64,000 nucleotides of DNA from Variovorax saccharolyticus (GTDB taxonomy: Bacteria; Pseudomonadota; Gammaproteobacteria; Burkholderiales; Burkholderiaceae_C). The DNA lies in NCBI RefSeq assembly GCF_030316765.1, contig NZ_JASZYT010000002.1:682001-746000 (forward strand), given 5' to 3'. The translations under genes and the position numbers were made by a program. Under the pieces are notes generated by a model, which did no database searches, was not told the DNA's origin, and worked only from the letters and a program-made list of their open reading frames with translations. Positions 40,082 through 49,499 of this stretch are shown one piece after another; the stretch's first letter is position 1, and each line of letters opens with the position of its first letter.

Positions 40082-41614
40082 GTGCCGCTCTCCATGCCCG
40101 TTGTGGATCCGACGACGCCGGGCGGCCTGCTGCTGGTGCTGGCCGTGCTGCTGCCCTTCATCGGCATGATGCTCGGCTTCGTGCTCGGCGGCCGGCGCGC
40201 GCAGCAGGTGGCCTGGGCGACCATCGCGCTCGGCATTGTGTTGATGGCCGCGATCGCGCACCGGCTGTGGGAGTCGGGCGACGCGCTGGTCTACCTGCTC
40301 GGCGGCTGGGCGCCGCCGCTCGGCGTCAGCCTGCGCGCCGATGGCCTGGCGGTCTGCATGATGGTGGCCGTGATGGTGGTGGTGGTCGGCATCGGCGTCT
40401 ATGCCAACGGCGATTTCGGCACCCCGGCCGGGGTCCGCGAGAAGCGCTCCGCGCTGACCTTCTGGCTGCTGCTGCTCGCGGTCTGGGGCTCGCTCAACCT
40501 CGTGTTCGTGAGCGGCGACGTCTTCACGCTGTACGTCGCGCTCGAGCTGCTCACCTTCGCCGGCGTGCCGCTGGTCAGCCTGGACGGCCGCGGCGAAACC
40601 TTGCAGGCCGCGCTGCGCTACCTGCTGTATGCGCTGGTCGGCTCGATGTTCTACCTGCTCGGCGCCTTCCTGCTTTACGGCGCCTACGGCACGCTGGACA
40701 TCGCGCAGCTGGCCCAACGCGTCGGCGCCGAGCCGGTGGCCTGGATTGCCGCCGTGTGCATGACGGTGGGCCTGCTGGCCAAGACCGCGCTGTTCCCGCT
40801 CCACCTGTGGCTGCCCCCGGCGCATGCCGGCGCGCCGGCCGCCGCCAGTGCGCTGCTGTCGGCGCTGGTGATCAAGGGCGCCTGGTTCCTGGTGGTTCGG
40901 CTGTGGGTCGATGTGTTCGCCGGCGTCATCACGCTGCCCTCGGCGCAGCTGCTCGCTGCCCTCGGCGCCTCGGCGATCCTAGTCGGCAATGTGGTCGCCC
41001 TGCGGCAGGCGCGCCTCAAGCTGCTGATCGCCTACTCGACCGTGGCCCAGATCGGCTACCTGTTCCTGATGTTCCCGCTGGTGGCCGGGCTCGATGCCGC
41101 GCAGCTGGACAGCAGCTTCGCGGTCACCGGCGGGCTGCTGCAGGCGATCTCGCATGCGACCGCCAAGGCCGCGATGTTCATGGCGGCCGGGCTCATCTAC
41201 ACCACGCTCGGCCATGACCGCGTGGCCGACCTGCGCGGCGCCGGGCGGGCCCTGCCGATGACGATGGCGGCCTTCGCGCTGGCCGGCGCCTCGCTGATCG
41301 GGCTGCCGCCCTCGGGCGGCTTCCTCGCCAAGTGGATGCTGCTGTCGGCGGCCATCGCCACCGCCCAGTGGTGGTGGGTGGTCGTGATGCTGGTGGGCGG
41401 CCTCTTGACCAGCGCCTACGTCTTCATGGTGATGGTGCGCGCGATGGCGCCGGCCGCCCTCGGCTGGGTGCCTAAGGCGCGCGTGCCGGGCTACCAGCAG
41501 GGGGCCGTGCTGGCGCTCGCGCTGTGTTCGTTCCTGCTCGGCGCGGTGGCGCTGCTGCCGGTCGACGTCGCCCAGATCGGCCGCACTGGCCTGCTCGCGG
41601 TGGGGGTCCGATGA
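40082..41614 (+). CDS. mnhD: Mrp-type antiporter subunit D (NuoN/M-like proton-conducting channel)
   Basis: A 510-residue membrane protein with about 14 segments. Signatures: SGDVFTLYVALELLTFAGVP (TM5, with channel glutamate), AKTALFPLHLWLPPAHAGAP (TM7 with the key lysine), LIAYSTVAQIGYLFLMFPLV and GLPPSGGFLAKWMLL (discontinuous TM12 region). GTG start directly after the MnhC stop. Ion-translocating subunit. Confidence 0.9.
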   Translation: MPLSMPVVDPTTPGGLLLVLAVLLPFIGMMLGFVLGGRRAQQVAWATIALGIVLMAAIAHRLWESGDALVYLLGGWAPPLGVSLRADGLAVCMMVAVMVVVVGIGVYANGDFGTPAGVREKRSALTFWLLLLAVWGSLNLVFVSGDVFTLYVALELLTFAGVPLVSLDGRGETLQAALRYLLYALVGSMFYLLGAFLLYGAYGTLDIAQLAQRVGAEPVAWIAAVCMTVGLLAKTALFPLHLWLPPAHAGAPAAASALLSALVIKGAWFLVVRLWVDVFAGVITLPSAQLLAALGASAILVGNVVALRQARLKLLIAYSTVAQIGYLFLMFPLVAGLDAAQLDSSFAVTGGLLQAISHATAKAAMFMAAGLIYTTLGHDRVADLRGAGRALPMTMAAFALAGASLIGLPPSGGFLAKWMLLSAAIATAQWWWVVVMLVGGLLTSAYVFMVMVRAMAPAALGWVPKARVPGYQQGAVLALALCSFLLGAVALLPVDVAQIGRTGLLAVGVR

Positions 41615-43275
41615 TCGGCTCCGTCACGCTCGCCGCGATCGTGTTCGACGTGCCGGTGCTGCTGCCGCTGGCGCTCGGCGTGCCGCTGCTGCTGCTGCTG
41701 GCCTCTGCGTTTCCCGGCCTGCGCCGGCGCCTGCCGGGGCTGTTCGCGCTGGCCCCGGTGCCGGCGCTGGCGGCGGCCCTCTTGGCCGGCGCCGAGCCGG
41801 ACCTGGTGCTGGGCAATGCGTTCTTCTCGCTGACTTTCGGGCTCGACGCGCCGGGTGCGATGCTGCTCGGCGTCGCCGCGGTGCTGTGGATCTTCGCCGG
41901 TGCCTACGCGGCGCGCTGGCTGCGCGAGCGGCCCGACCGCGACGACTTCATCGTCTGCTGGCTGATGACGCTGACCGGCTCCGTCGGCGTCTTCCTGGCG
42001 GCCGACCTGATCGGCTTCTACTTCCTGCTGGCCGTGCTCAGCGTCGGTGCCAGCGGCCTGGTGCTGCAGGGCGAGGGGCCGGATGCGTTCCGCGCCAGCG
42101 CGCTCTACCTCGGGCTGGCGCTGCTGGCCGAAGCCTTCCTGCTCGCCGGCCTGCTGCTGCTGGCCCAGGCCACGCCCGACGGCAGCCTGCTGATCGCCGA
42201 TGCGGTGGCTGCGCTGCCCGGCTCGCCGTGGCGCGATCTGACGCTGCTGCTGCTGCTCGTCGGCCTCGGCATGAAGGCCGGCCTGCTGCCGCTGCACTTC
42301 TGGATGCCGATCGCCTATGGCGCGGCGCCGATCCCGGCGGCGGCGGTGATGAGCGGCGCCGTGGTCAAGGCCAGCATCATCGCGCTGGTCCGCTTCCTGC
42401 CCTTCGATGCCGCGCTGCCGTCCTTCGGCCTGCCGCTGGCCGCGCTGGGGCTTCTCGGGGCCCTCTACGGCGTGGCGATCGGCATCACGCAGAGGCAGCC
42501 CAAGCTGATCCTGGCCTATTCGAGCGTCAGCCAGATGGGCTTCCTGGCTGCGGTGATCGGCATGGGCCTGGCCGCCGGCGACCCCGGCACCGCGCTGGCC
42601 GCGGCCTTCTATGCGGCCCACCACCTGCTCGTGAAGGGCGCCCTGTTCCTCGCCGTCGGCGTGGTCATGCTGACCGGGCGCCGCCACCTGTGGCCGATGT
42701 TGTTGCCGGCCGCTGTCATCGCGCTGGGGCTCGGCGGCCTGCCGCTGACCGGTGGCGCGCTGGCCAAGTACGCGGCCAAGGACCTCATGGGCAGCGGCTT
42801 GGCGGCCACCGTGGCCGTGGTGTCCTCGATCGCCACCACCTTGCTGATGGTCCATTTCCTGCGGCGGCTGGCCGCCGACACGGCGGTCGATCCGGGCGCG
42901 CGCGCGCCGTCGGTGCTGGTGGTCTCCTGGCTGGCGATGGCGCTGGCCTCGGTGGCGCTGCCGTGGGCGCTCTGCCTGCTGCTGCCGCTCGGCGCGCTGC
43001 CCGAGGCCCTGTCGCCCGCGGCGCTGTGGGCCGCGCTCTGGCCGGTGCTGATCGGTGCCGCCATCGCGGTCGGGCTGGACAGCCTCGGACGGGCGCTGCC
43101 GCAGATCCCGGCCGGCGATCTCGGCGTGGCGCTGGGCCGGCTCGGCGGTTGGGTCGCCGCGGCCGGACGAGGCTTCGAGACGATCGACACTTTCGCGCGG
43201 CGCTGGGCCGTTGCGAGCATTGCATTGCTGGTAGTGTCCCTGCTGTTCGGCTACGCGCTGATGGCACAGGGCTGA
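41611..43275 (+). CDS. Second MnhD/NuoM-type proton-conducting subunit
   Basis: A 554-residue membrane protein with about 14 segments: LIGFYFLLAVLSVGASGLVL, GLGMKAGLLPLHFWMPIAYG, AAAVMSGAVVKASIIALVRF, LILAYSSVSQMGFLAAVIGM and GGLPLTGGALAKYAAKD. Together with mnhD this gives two antiporter-like subunits; with the fused B gene this resembles the Mrp arrangement lacking a full-length MrpA. Start overlaps the mnhD stop. It is followed by an 11-bp gap to the outer membrane factor gene. Confidence 0.85.
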   Translation: MIGSVTLAAIVFDVPVLLPLALGVPLLLLLASAFPGLRRRLPGLFALAPVPALAAALLAGAEPDLVLGNAFFSLTFGLDAPGAMLLGVAAVLWIFAGAYAARWLRERPDRDDFIVCWLMTLTGSVGVFLAADLIGFYFLLAVLSVGASGLVLQGEGPDAFRASALYLGLALLAEAFLLAGLLLLAQATPDGSLLIADAVAALPGSPWRDLTLLLLLVGLGMKAGLLPLHFWMPIAYGAAPIPAAAVMSGAVVKASIIALVRFLPFDAALPSFGLPLAALGLLGALYGVAIGITQRQPKLILAYSSVSQMGFLAAVIGMGLAAGDPGTALAAAFYAAHHLLVKGALFLAVGVVMLTGRRHLWPMLLPAAVIALGLGGLPLTGGALAKYAAKDLMGSGLAATVAVVSSIATTLLMVHFLRRLAADTAVDPGARAPSVLVVSWLAMALASVALPWALCLLLPLGALPEALSPAALWAALWPVLIGAAIAVGLDSLGRALPQIPAGDLGVALGRLGGWVAAAGRGFETIDTFARRWAVASIALLVVSLLFGYALMAQG

Positions 43276-43286
43276 AGGAGAACGAG

Positions 43287-44738
43287 ATGAGGAAGTCAAC
43301 GCTTGCAGCAGTGTCCGCTGCGGTCCTGGTGGCCCTGGCGGGCTGCACGGTCGGGCCCGACTTCGTGCGGCCCGCGGTGCAGTCGCCGACAGCGTGGCGG
43401 ATCGACTACCCGAAGGCCGCCGAAGTGGCCAACACCAAGTGGTGGGAGCAGTTCGGCGACCCGGTCCTGAACCAGCTGATCGAGACCGCGCTGCGCGACA
43501 ACCTCGACGTGCGGGTCGCGGCGGCCCGCATCGACCAGTTCCTCGGCGCCCTGACGACCACCGATTCGCAGGCCTATCCGCAGCTCGGCTATGGCGCCGG
43601 GGCGGCCCGCACCCGCGCCAGCCGCGAAGGCCAGCCGCCGATCCCCGAGCCCGTCAGCAACTACTTCTCGCTCTACCAGGCCAGCCTCAACGCCAGCTGG
43701 CAGATCGACCTGTTCGGCCGCGTGCGGCGCCTGAGCGAGGCCGCCCAGGCCCAGGTCTACGCCAGCGAGCAGGGCCAGCGCGGCGTGGTGCTGACGCTCG
43801 TGACCGGCGTGGCGACCAGCTACATCGCGCTGCGGGCACTCGACCGCCAGCTCGAGATCGCCAAGTCCACCGCCGCCAACTTCGGCGAGACCGCGCGCAT
43901 CTTCGACCTGCGCTTCAAGCGCGGGCTGGTGTCGCAGACCGAGGTGATGCAGGTCCGCTCGCAATACCAGCAGGCGCTGACCGCGATCCCGACCTTCGAG
44001 CAGCAGATCGCGGCGCTCGAGAACCAGATCTCGATCCTGCTCGGCCGTGATCCGGCCCCGATCCCGCGCGGGCGCAGCATCGACGACCTGGTCGCGCCGC
44101 TGATTCCCGCCGGCCTGCCCTCCGACCTGCTGCAGCGCCGGCCGGACATCCTGGCGGCCGAACAGAACCTGGTGGCCGCCAATGCCAGCATCGGCGTCGC
44201 GCGCTCGCTCTACTACCCGAGCCTGTCGCTGACCGGCGCGCTGGGCTCCACCAGCACCTCGTTCAGCAACTTCATGACCGGACCGGCCACCGCCTGGTCG
44301 GTGGTCGCGGGCCTCACCGGCCCGATCTTCACCTTCGGCGCCATCGAGGGGCAGGTCCGCTCGGCCGAGGCCCAGAAGGCGCAGGCCGAGCTGGTCTACC
44401 AGCAGACCGTGCTGGCTGCCTTCCGCGACACCAACAACGCGCTGGTCGGCACCCAGAAGAGCATCGAGGGGGTCGAATTCCAGCGCGGGCGCGTCAAGGC
44501 GCTGCGCGAGTTCGCGCGGCTGTCCAGGCTCAAGTTCGAGGCCGGCCTGATCGGCTACCTCGAGGTCCTGGTGGCCGACAACGAGCTGTTCGCGGCCGAG
44601 CTGGCCTTCGTCAACCTGCAGGCCGGGCGCTACACGCAGGCGGTCAACGTCTACCAGGCGATGGGCGGCGGCTGGGTCGACACGGCCGATGCCATGACCC
44701 AGCGTCCGGTCGGCGTGGCGGACACGCGGGCCCGCTGA
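43287..44738 (+). CDS. NodT-type RND efflux outer membrane lipoprotein
   Basis: A 483-residue TolC-like outer membrane factor. Lipobox VALAGCTVGPDFVRP with Cys near 20. Typical phrases: TKWWEQFGDPVLNQLIETAL, DNLDVRVAAARIDQF, ASLNASWQIDLFGRVRRLSE, LPSDLLQRRPDILAAEQNLV, LYYPSLSLTGALG. Good GAAGGAGAACG ribosome site. It is the missing third part of the RND pump whose adaptor and permease lie at 32917-37091, separated from them by the Mrp genes. Confidence 0.93.
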   Translation: MRKSTLAAVSAAVLVALAGCTVGPDFVRPAVQSPTAWRIDYPKAAEVANTKWWEQFGDPVLNQLIETALRDNLDVRVAAARIDQFLGALTTTDSQAYPQLGYGAGAARTRASREGQPPIPEPVSNYFSLYQASLNASWQIDLFGRVRRLSEAAQAQVYASEQGQRGVVLTLVTGVATSYIALRALDRQLEIAKSTAANFGETARIFDLRFKRGLVSQTEVMQVRSQYQQALTAIPTFEQQIAALENQISILLGRDPAPIPRGRSIDDLVAPLIPAGLPSDLLQRRPDILAAEQNLVAANASIGVARSLYYPSLSLTGALGSTSTSFSNFMTGPATAWSVVAGLTGPIFTFGAIEGQVRSAEAQKAQAELVYQQTVLAAFRDTNNALVGTQKSIEGVEFQRGRVKALREFARLSRLKFEAGLIGYLEVLVADNELFAAELAFVNLQAGRYTQAVNVYQAMGGGWVDTADAMTQRPVGVADTRAR

Positions 44739-44749
44739 TCGCGCACGGC

Positions 44750-45796
44750 ATGAACGAACGCTTCCAGACCTTCGTCTACGGCACCGCGATCGCGCTGATG
44801 CTCGGCTGGGTGTTCTACATCGGGCGCAACGTCTTCGTGCCGATCATGTTCAGCGTCTTCGTGGTCTACGTGATCCTCGGACTGGCGCGGCTGATCGGCA
44901 AGGTGCCGGTGCTGGGGCCGGCCTTGCCGCAGGTGGTCATCTCGATGTTGTCGGTGCTGATCATCGCGGTCGGCCTGGGGCTGGTGGTCTACACGATCCT
45001 GGCCAACAAGGACAGCGTGATCGCGATGGCGCCGCGCTACCAGGAGTCGCTGCTCGCCGCGGTGCAGCGGGTGGCGGTGCTGATGCGGGTCGAGGCCGAG
45101 CCGACCTGGACCACGCTGCGCCGCGACCTGCTGTCGCAGGTGAGCCTGCAGCGGGTGGTCGGCTCGGCGCTGGCGTCCCTGTCGTCGCTGTTCGCGACCG
45201 TGATCGTGGTCGCGCTCTATGCCTGCTTCCTGCTGGTCGAGCGCAGCCATCTCGACAAGAAGATCGCCGCCATCGCGCGCAGCCCGGCGCATGCGCAGCG
45301 CATCAAGCAGGTGATCGCCGACATCAACGCCCGGGTCGGCGCCTACCTGGCGCTCAAGACCTTCCTGGGCGTGCTGCTGGGCGCGCTGAGCTACGTGATC
45401 ATGCGTTTCGCCGGCCTCGAGTTCGCCGGCTTCTGGGCGGTGATGATCGCCTTGCTGAATTACGTGCCGTACATCGGCTCGTTCCTGAGCGTCGTGCTGC
45501 CGGGCCTGATGGCGGTCGCCCAGTTCGGCGGTGCCGGCGAGGCGATCCAGATCATGATGCTGCTGGCGGTGGTCCAGTTCGTGATCGGCAACTTCCTGGA
45601 TCCCTACGTCATGGGCAATTCGCTCAACCTGAGCCCCTTCGCGATCCTCGTGAGCCTGGCGGTCTGGGTGGCGCTCTGGGGCGTGCCCGGCGCCTTCCTG
45701 GCGGTGCCGATCACCGCCATGATGACCATCATCTTCTCCGAGTTCCAGGGCACCCGCCCGATCGCGATCCTGCTTTCCCAAAACGGCAAGCCTTAG
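44750..45796 (+). CDS. AI-2E family transporter (PerM-like permease)
   Basis: A 348-residue inner membrane protein, about eight segments (IALMLGWVFYIGRNVFVPIM; MLSVLIIAVGLGLVVYTIL). Family signatures: AYLALKTFLGVLLGALSYVI, WAVMIALLNYVPYIGSFLSV and PYVMGNSLNLSPFAILVSLA. Members exchange small molecules or cations by proton coupling; substrate not known. It is 11 bp after the outer membrane factor, the last gene of the coupled string, with the structured repeat immediately after. Confidence 0.9.
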   Translation: MNERFQTFVYGTAIALMLGWVFYIGRNVFVPIMFSVFVVYVILGLARLIGKVPVLGPALPQVVISMLSVLIIAVGLGLVVYTILANKDSVIAMAPRYQESLLAAVQRVAVLMRVEAEPTWTTLRRDLLSQVSLQRVVGSALASLSSLFATVIVVALYACFLLVERSHLDKKIAAIARSPAHAQRIKQVIADINARVGAYLALKTFLGVLLGALSYVIMRFAGLEFAGFWAVMIALLNYVPYIGSFLSVVLPGLMAVAQFGGAGEAIQIMMLLAVVQFVIGNFLDPYVMGNSLNLSPFAILVSLAVWVALWGVPGAFLAVPITAMMTIIFSEFQGTRPIAILLSQNGKP

Positions 45797-45905
45797 CTCG
45801 CCCCCAGGTTGCCCGGCACTTCGTGTCCGGGCGCCCACCCCCTTCCGGGGGCGCAGTCAGCGGCCCGGCGAAGCCGGTTCCGCGACTGCCCACCAACGGG
45901 CGGGC
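45797..45905 (+). repeat. Dispersed three-hairpin intergenic repeat, copy A
   Basis: Immediately after the stop codon. Hairpin 1 (45811-45832): GCCCGGCAC-ttc-GTG-t-CCGGGC. Hairpin 2 (45838-45851): CCCCC-ttcc-GGGGG. Hairpin 3 (45853-45889): GCAGTC..GCGG..CCGGC-gaa-GCCGG..CCGC..GACTGC. The outer stem is GCAGTC/GACTGC where copies B, C and D have AACACC/GGTGTT, a compensatory change. The first copy of an inverted pair with B. It may act as terminator for the transport gene string. Confidence 0.85.
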
Positions 45906-45973
45906 GCTGCGCGCCGCCGGAGAACATGCACGGCCGGCTCTCTTCTGTTTTCGATCGGCCGGCGCAGCCAGGC

Positions 45974-46077
45974 CCGTTGGTGAAACACCGCGGAACCGGC
46001 TTCGCCGGGCCGCTGGTGTTGTCCCCGGTAGGGGGTGGGCGGGCTACACGAAGTGAGCCCAACCTGGGGGCGAGCTC
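45974..46077 (-). repeat. Dispersed three-hairpin repeat, copy B (inverted)
   Basis: Same element as A on the opposite strand: hairpin 3 at 45984-46020 (AACACC-type outer stem and CCGGC-gaa-GCCGG core on the minus strand), hairpin 2 at about 46023-46035, hairpin 1 at 46041-46060 (GGGCT-a-CAC-gaa-GTG-AGCCC as read on plus). A and B face each other across about 70 bp and can form one large cruciform. This explains the 430-bp gene-free stretch. Confidence 0.82.
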
Positions 46078-46098
46078 AAGTTTTCGAGCTCAAGTTTT
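46071..46098. repeat. 14-bp tandem duplication at repeat end
   Basis: CGAGCTCAAGTTTT occurs twice in direct succession (46071-46084, 46085-46098), at the end of repeat copy B. It looks like replication slippage. The remainder of 46099-46228 holds nothing I recognise. Confidence 0.6.
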
Positions 46099-46228
46099 TC
46101 GCCGCAGCGCCGATATACGGTCAGCGCATGCCGCTCGCCGTTCGGGCGAGCCGGCGGTCGCGACGAGGAGCCAGTGTGAATCTGAGGTCGGTGCGGGGTC
46201 GCTGCGGCACGCGCCCGAAGGGGCGGGG

Positions 46229-46846
46229 ATGAGCTTGGCCGTCTATGGCTACGACGCCTTCAAGGTGCTGGCCTTCGCCGCGCCGGTGGCGGGCTTCGCT
46301 GCGGTCGCCCACGTGCGCGCGAAGCGACGCCGGGAGCAGGCGCGGCGGACCGAAAGTGCGAGCCGCAGTTGCCGCAGCGTCTTCGTCGAAGTGCCGGGAC
46401 TGCCGGGCGCGCCCGCGGCCATGGTGTCCTTCGAACTCACGCCGCAGTTGCTGGGCTGGCTCGCCGCCGCCCAGAGCGGGTCGCTCAAGGGCATCGACAC
46501 GCCCGATGCCGTGATGCTGGCCTTCGACGTCGAGGCGGCATGGAAGGGCCTGCGCCTGGCCGGGGCCGACCTCGATCCGGACGCCCGCAGCCAGCTGGTG
46601 GCGACCCGGGAGCGCTTCTTCGTGCGCTCGATCGACGCCGGCCGCAACAGCGCCGCCGTGTCGCTGCAGTCGATGCTCGAGGCGCATCGCAGCCTCGCCG
46701 AGGGCGAGCCGCTGCATTGCTCGGTCGATGGCGCGATCGGCGTGAAGCCGGTGCGCCGGCTGCGGGTCGAGGCCGCCGCCGTGGCCCGGCAGTTCTACTG
46801 GGTGCGTGCGAACAGCCCTCCGCCCTCGCAGCCGCCGCCGAGTTAG
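46229..46846 (+). CDS. Membrane-anchored hypothetical protein
   Basis: A 205-residue protein I do not recognise. One N-terminal membrane segment (VLAFAAPVAGFAAVAHV) is followed by a basic RAKRRREQARR stretch and a soluble domain with VFVEVPGLPGAPAAMVSFEL, LLGWLAAAQSGSLKGIDTPD and AARQFYWVRA-like C-terminus. Probably an inner membrane protein facing the cytoplasm. ATG at 46229 follows GGCGGGG. Ends 57 bp before the aldehyde dehydrogenase. Confidence 0.55.
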   Translation: MSLAVYGYDAFKVLAFAAPVAGFAAVAHVRAKRRREQARRTESASRSCRSVFVEVPGLPGAPAAMVSFELTPQLLGWLAAAQSGSLKGIDTPDAVMLAFDVEAAWKGLRLAGADLDPDARSQLVATRERFFVRSIDAGRNSAAVSLQSMLEAHRSLAEGEPLHCSVDGAIGVKPVRRLRVEAAAVARQFYWVRANSPPPSQPPPS

Positions 46847-46903
46847 GTAGGATTGGCGGCCGCCTCCTGCTTGCGGGGCGGCCTCGCAATTCAAGGACTC
46901 TGC

Positions 46904-48349
46904 ATGACCACCCCCAGCTACCCCGACACCCGCCTGCTGATCGATGGCGAATGGTGTGACGCCGCCAGCGGCAAGACCCAGGACGTGATCAACCCGGCCA
47001 CCGGCCTGCCGATCGGCAAGGTGGCCTTCGCGGCGACCGCCGACCTCGATCGCGCACTCGATGCCGCCCAGCGCGGCTTCGAAGCCTGGCGCCGGATTCC
47101 GGCCAACGAGCGCGCCATCACCATGCGCAAGGCAGCCGCACTGCTGCGCGAGCGCGCCCCCGAGATCGCCCGCATCCTCACCCAGGAGCAGGGCAAGCCC
47201 TTCGCCGAAGCCCGCGGCGAAGTGCTCGCCGGCGCCGACATCATCGAGTGGTTCGCCGACGAAGGCCGCCGCGTCTACGGCCGCATCGTGCCCTCGCGCA
47301 ACCTCGCAGCGCAGCAGCTGGTGCTGAAGGAGCCGCTCGGCCCGGTCGCCGCCTTCACGCCGTGGAACTTCCCGATCAACCAGATCGTGCGCAAGCTCGG
47401 TGCGGCGCTGGCCAGCGGCTGTTCCTTCCTGTGCAAGGCGCCGGAAGAGACTCCGGCCTCGCCGGCCGCGCTGCTGCAGGCCTTCGTCGACGCCGGCGTG
47501 CCCAAGGGTACGGTCGGCCTGGTGTTCGGCGACCCGGCGCAGATCTCGAACTACCTGATCCCGCATCCGATCATCCGCAAGGTCACCTTCACCGGCTCGA
47601 CGCTGGTGGGCAAGCAGCTCGCGGCACTGGCCGGCCAGCACATGAAGCGCGCCACGATGGAGCTCGGCGGCCATGCCCCGGTGATCGTCGCGGCCGACGC
47701 CGACGTCGAACTGGCCGTGAAGGCCTCGGGCGGTGCCAAGTTCCGCAATGCGGGCCAGGTGTGCATCTCGCCGACCCGCTTCCTGGTGCACAACAGCATC
47801 AAGCAGGCCTTCGCGCAAGCCATGGTCAAGCATGCCGAAAGCCTCAAGCTCGGCGACGGCCTGGCCGAGGGCACGACGCTCGGGCCGCTGGCCAATGCGC
47901 GCCGCCTGGGCGCCATGGCCAAGGTGCTCGAAGACGCCCGCGCCACCGGCGCCAAGGTCGCGACCGGCGGCGAGCGCGTGGGCAGCAGCGGCAACTTCTT
48001 CGCGCCCACGGTGCTGACCGACGTCTCGCTCGAGGCCGACGTCTTCAACAACGAGCCCTTCGGCCCGATCGCGGCGATCCGCGGCTTCGACTCGCTCGAC
48101 GAGGCGATCACCGAGGCGAACCGGCTGCCCTTCGGCCTGGCCGGCTACGCCTTCACGCAGTCGATCAAGAACGCCCACCTGCTCTCGCAGCGCATGGAAG
48201 TGGGCATGCTCTGGATCAACCAGCCGGCCGCGCCGTCGCCCGAGATGCCCTTCGGTGGCATCAAGGATTCGGGCTACGGCTCGGAGGGTGGTCCGGAGGC
48301 GATGGAGAACTACCTCAACACCAAGGCCGTCTCCATCATGGCGGTGTAG
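46904..48349 (+). CDS. NAD(P)-dependent aldehyde dehydrogenase, succinate-semialdehyde type
   Basis: A 481-residue ALDH. NAD-binding and active-site parts: [20 protein letters not shown] (N is the oxyanion-hole Asn), [29 protein letters not shown] (catalytic Glu) and [18 protein letters not shown] with the catalytic Cys. Closest overall to GabD-type succinate/glutarate-semialdehyde dehydrogenases, but substrate specificity is not proven. It carries an unusual K/E at the substrate pocket that I cannot interpret. No neighbouring catabolic genes. Confidence 0.88.
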   Translation: MTTPSYPDTRLLIDGEWCDAASGKTQDVINPATGLPIGKVAFAATADLDRALDAAQRGFEAWRRIPANERAITMRKAAALLRERAPEIARILTQEQGKPFAEARGEVLAGADIIEWFADEGRRVYGRIVPSRNLAAQQLVLKEPLGPVAAFTPWNFPINQIVRKLGAALASGCSFLCKAPEETPASPAALLQAFVDAGVPKGTVGLVFGDPAQISNYLIPHPIIRKVTFTGSTLVGKQLAALAGQHMKRATMELGGHAPVIVAADADVELAVKASGGAKFRNAGQVCISPTRFLVHNSIKQAFAQAMVKHAESLKLGDGLAEGTTLGPLANARRLGAMAKVLEDARATGAKVATGGERVGSSGNFFAPTVLTDVSLEADVFNNEPFGPIAAIRGFDSLDEAITEANRLPFGLAGYAFTQSIKNAHLLSQRMEVGMLWINQPAAPSPEMPFGGIKDSGYGSEGGPEAMENYLNTKAVSIMAV

Positions 48350-48460
48350 GGCTCGCCCCCCAGGTTGCCCGGCACTTCGTGTCCGGGCGCCCACCCCCTG
48401 ACCTGGGGGCAACACCAGCGGCCTGGCGAAGCCAGTTCCGCGGTGTTTCACCAACGGGCC
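48350..48460 (+). repeat. Dispersed three-hairpin repeat, copy C
   Basis: Starts one base after the dehydrogenase stop. Hairpin 1: 48367-48388 (GCCCGGCAC-ttc-GTG-t-CCGGGC). Hairpin 2: 48394-48409 (CCCCC...GGGGG). Hairpin 3: 48411-48447, AACACC...GGTGTT outside and CTGGC-gaa-GCCAG inside, where copies A, B and D have CCGGC-gaa-GCCGG. The T-A pair instead of C-G is compensatory. Confidence 0.85.
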
Positions 48461-48532
48461 GGGCTGCGCCGGCCTTCCCGCCTCTTGCCGTTTTGATGAG
48501 CGGCTCTTGCGTCATTGGCGGCGGGGACCACA

Positions 48533-49423
48533 ATGGCGGGCATCATGCAAAACGCCTTGCTCCGCCGGATCCTTGTGTGTGTCTGCCTCCTGCTGCCGGC
48601 GCTGGTCTGGTCCCAGACCCAGCTCGGCAGCGCCGCTGCGCTGCTGGCCAAGCACGAAGCGGTCAAGTCGCAGTTCGACAAGAACGCCTTCAACCGGCCG
48701 CTGGTGCTCGAATCGAGCGAGGCCTCGGGCCAGTTGAGCGGCCACATCTTCGCCCTGGTCGACCACCCCTTCGCCCAGGTGAGCGGCGCGCTCACCAAGC
48801 CGGCCGTGTGGTGCGACGTGCTGATGCTGCATCTCAATACCAAGTACTGCGCGGTGCGCGAAGGCGGGGCAGGGACGATGCTGGCCGTGTCGGTGGGCCG
48901 CAAGTTCGACCAGCCGCTGTCGGACGCGCAGCGCATCGAGTTCGTCTGGCAGCCGCCGGTCTCGGCGGCGGACTACATGAGCGCGCGCCTGAGCGCCGAC
49001 AAGGGGCCGCTGTCGACCCGGGACTACCGCATCGAGTTCGAGGCGACGCCGCTGCCCAACGGCAAGACCTTCATCCACATGGCCTACGCCTACGCCTACG
49101 GCACGGCGGCGCGGATCGCGATGCAGGGCTATCTCTCCACCCTGGGCAGCGACAAGGTCGGCTTCAGCGCCAAGGACAAGGACGCCTCGGGCCAGCCCAA
49201 CCTGGTGGGCGGCGTGCTCGGCGTCGTGGAGCGCAACACCATGCGCTACTACCTCGCGATCGATGCCTACCTCGATGCGCCGGCCGAGGCCCAGCTGCCG
49301 CAGCGCCTGGCACAGTGGTTCGACAGCACCGAGCGCTATGCGCGCCAGCTGCACGAAGTGGAGCGCGCCGACTACCTCGAGATGAAGCGCAACGAATACA
49401 AGCGGCTGAAGACTCCCCAATAG
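48533..49423 (+). CDS. Secreted hypothetical protein
   Basis: A 296-residue protein with signal peptide (LLRRILVCVCLLLPALVWS, cleaved before QTQLG). The start may be the ATG at 48533 or 48545; a TTG at 48515 is also in frame. Distinct parts: KHEAVKSQFDKNAFNRPLVL, WCDVLMLHLNTKYCAV with two cysteines, and KTFIHMAYAYAYGTAARIAM. The C-terminus is helical and charged (DYLEMKRNEYKRLKTP). I do not recognise the family; beta-structured periplasmic domain likely. Confidence 0.6.
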   Translation: MAGIMQNALLRRILVCVCLLLPALVWSQTQLGSAAALLAKHEAVKSQFDKNAFNRPLVLESSEASGQLSGHIFALVDHPFAQVSGALTKPAVWCDVLMLHLNTKYCAVREGGAGTMLAVSVGRKFDQPLSDAQRIEFVWQPPVSAADYMSARLSADKGPLSTRDYRIEFEATPLPNGKTFIHMAYAYAYGTAARIAMQGYLSTLGSDKVGFSAKDKDASGQPNLVGGVLGVVERNTMRYYLAIDAYLDAPAEAQLPQRLAQWFDSTERYARQLHEVERADYLEMKRNEYKRLKTPQ

Positions 49424-49499
49424 GCGGACCCCCGGAAAAGCGCTCTTGCGTTCGAATCAGTTGCACATGTATCCTTGTGTATCTGAAAGGATCCGCCGC

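Noticed and set aside
45905..46070. Possible short coding frames in the gene-free region
   Set aside because: They run through repeat copies A and B and have no ribosome site.
49449..49461. GCGTTCGAATCAG, resembling a tRNA T-loop or attachment site
   Set aside because: No acceptor or anticodon arms around it and no repeat of it elsewhere in the window.
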